From Chloroflexota bacterium (GTDB taxonomy: Bacteria; Chloroflexota; Dehalococcoidia; Lucifugimonadales; Lucifugimonadaceae), in NCBI GenBank assembly GCA_029262715.1, contig JAJCYX010000126.1, positions 1 through 6,990 of the forward strand: a stretch of 6,990 nucleotides of DNA. The letters run 5' to 3'. Shown here in pieces: positions 6,117 through 6,990 of this stretch; the first letter of the stretch is position 1, and each line of letters starts with the position of its first letter. The notes below the pieces were generated by a model. That model searched no databases. It was given only the letters and a program-made list of their open reading frames with translations, and was not told where the DNA came from. The position numbers were made by a program, and so were the translations under genes.

Positions 6117-6485
6117 TTATGCCGCGTTGCGGAATTGGCCATCTTCCGGTTCAGCATTGGATTTGGCCGGGAATTCTGCGATATCCCGATCGCCTGTTTT
6201 GACAAGCGCTACCGCGGCGGCTGAGCCTGCCACGACGACTCCGGCGATGGCCAGGATTACTGTCCACCCGAAGGCGTTCAGGAGCACAAAGGTGATTGAG
6301 CCCCAGCCTGCGAGCACCGCCACTGCAAGCGGAAGCCAGAATCGCTCAATAAATCCCGATTCAGAATTCATATCATCGTCATCCTGAAACCAGAGTGCTG
6401 GTACCGGTTCCGCTTCGCAGTCACCGTCTCTTACATCGGCGTTCTTACCGGTGAACTGCTGCCATTGACGGGGATTCTCCGCCAT
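6117..6485 (-). CDS. Small two-helix membrane protein of unknown function
   Basis: This 122-residue protein belongs to no family I recognise. An acidic, polar N-terminal region (1-48) includes a run of four Asp at 35-38. Two closely spaced hydrophobic segments follow (about 50-71 and 73-95), each long enough to span the membrane and separated by a tight turn around FGW; this suggests a helical hairpin with both ends on the same side. The C-terminal 26 residues are polar. The ATG at 6485 has only a purine-rich AGAGAG nine bases upstream. A second ATG at 6371, preceded by AGGA, would begin at MNSES just before the first helix, giving 84 residues; it is a real alternative. The gene stands alone: a strong terminator follows at 6055-6083 and a long gene-free stretch precedes it. 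That it is a real gene is supported by the terminator and the coherent membrane topology. Confidence 0.75.
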   Translation of the reverse strand: MAENPRQWQQFTGKNADVRDGDCEAEPVPALWFQDDDDMNSESGFIERFWLPLAVAVLAGWGSITFVLLNAFGWTVILAIAGVVVAGSAAAVALVKTGDRDIAEFPAKSNAEPEDGQFRNAA

Positions 6486-6932
6486 ATTCTTGACTCTCTG
6501 CCGGGAGCATTAGTCTCTGTTGGCTTCTACCACTCACTGTTGCAGGTTCTACTCAGACCCGCAGCGTGCTCCCCCTCACGACCGTCTACGTGCTGGCACC
6601 CATTCTTAGTCAATAGATGGCCTTGAAACAAGTCCCCTGATTACACGTTATCGGTACTTCCTGTATATCGTTTCCCCAAACCCATTACCAGACCAGCACG
6701 GCATGATGTTTTCGTCTCTATTACGCTGTACAGTTACGTTATTCGTATTTGATGCGCGGTTGTGAGGATTTTGTGTCGATTCTGGTGTCCAACATCTCGC
6801 AGCGCTTCGTTTCTCAAGCTCTGCGGTCGTATGCCCTAGCGCCTCACGCCCTCCGGTAAGCTGTGCGTTACGAATTATTGATCACATCTATCACTGACGC
6901 GCCAACTGCGCGCTCGCTTCAGGAGAGACGTA
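6486..6932. other. Divergent intergenic region
   Basis: These 447 bases lie between two divergently oriented genes and must hold both their promoters. I see no convincing gene in either direction. A weak plus-strand promoter-like pair, TTACAC (6641-6646) and TATATC (6664-6669) with a 17-base spacer, is 264 bases from the next start codon. A TATCAC at 6889-6894 is nearer to the plus-strand gene but lacks a good -35 box. Neither is strong enough to call. Confidence 0.45.
6921..6925 (+). promoter_or_regulatory. Shine-Dalgarno that fixes the start of the reductase gene
   Basis: AGGAG is followed by seven bases and then the ATG at 6933. It is the best ribosome binding site in the window, and it identifies a real gene start although only 58 coding bases are visible. 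Confidence 0.8.
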
Positions 6933-6990
6933 ATGCCAGAAGAGATCAACCGACAGTGGGTGATGGCGTCGCGCCCGGTCGGGTTCCCTA
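6933..6990 (+). CDS. CurA/YncB-like NADPH-dependent reductase (MDR superfamily), N-terminal fragment
   Basis: Only the first 19 codons are in the window, giving MPEEINRQWVMASRPVGFP. The NRQWVMASRPVG stretch closely resembles the N-terminal signature (NRRWVLASRPHG-like) of the CurA/YncB family. These are zinc-independent medium-chain oxidoreductases that reduce activated double bonds with NADPH and are related to prostaglandin and leukotriene reductases. The start is supported by a strong Shine-Dalgarno seven bases upstream. An in-frame upstream extension is not needed, and the ATG overlaps a TAA in another frame. The gene is divergent from everything to its left. The family call rests on one short but distinctive motif; the cofactor-binding Rossmann domain lies outside the window. 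Confidence 0.72.
   Translation, partial: MPEEINRQWVMASRPVGFP

Noticed and set aside
6641..6669. TTACAC-17-TATATC as the promoter of the reductase gene
   Set aside because: It matches four of six at -35 but lies 264 bases before the start codon; equally weak pairs occur elsewhere in this AT-richer stretch.

Overview
The window looks like an ordinary bacterial chromosome of medium-to-high GC. It has many TTG starts, an archaeal/ER-type signal peptidase and KdpE-like response regulators. This mix is compatible with Chloroflexota (Dehalococcoidia or SAR202-like), but no marker gene settles it, so the assignment is tentative. I see no mobile element, CRISPR array, tRNA or rRNA.

Layout. Almost everything reads on the minus strand. 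From right to left: a small two-helix membrane protein of unknown function (6117-6485) closed by a clear intrinsic terminator (6055-6083); a soluble PAS-containing histidine kinase (4437-5720) behind a candidate promoter; its adjacent OmpR/KdpE-type response regulator (3613-4335, here RR-A); a second, closely related response regulator (2583-3362, RR-B); a stand-alone degenerate receiver protein (1831-2313); a YvcK/GlmR-family protein (432-1484); and the N-terminal part of a type I signal peptidase (1-391, running off the left edge). On the right, the first 19 codons of a CurA/YncB-like NADPH-dependent reductase begin on the plus strand at 6933.

How the genes fit together. The kinase, RR-A, RR-B and the pseudo-receiver form a signalling block. 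RR-A and RR-B align without gaps for about 228 residues. Their receivers are about half identical and their DNA-recognition helices are nearly identical. A 20-21 bp element occurs upstream of both the kinase and RR-B, in the same orientation, with half-sites spaced roughly one helical turn apart as in PhoB/OmpR-family operators. The inference is a single kinase feeding two paralogous regulators that bind similar sites and control their own genes. The neighbouring receiver keeps the phospho-acceptor Asp but has lost the metal-binding acidic pair. yvcK and the signal peptidase are 40 bp apart and probably co-transcribed, with no visible functional tie to the signalling block.

The gene-free stretches are unusually roomy (about 250 to 450 bp) and hold most of the regulatory candidates. 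No striking new enzymatic system is visible. The most interesting element is the duplicated regulator set with its shared upstream box and degenerate receiver.
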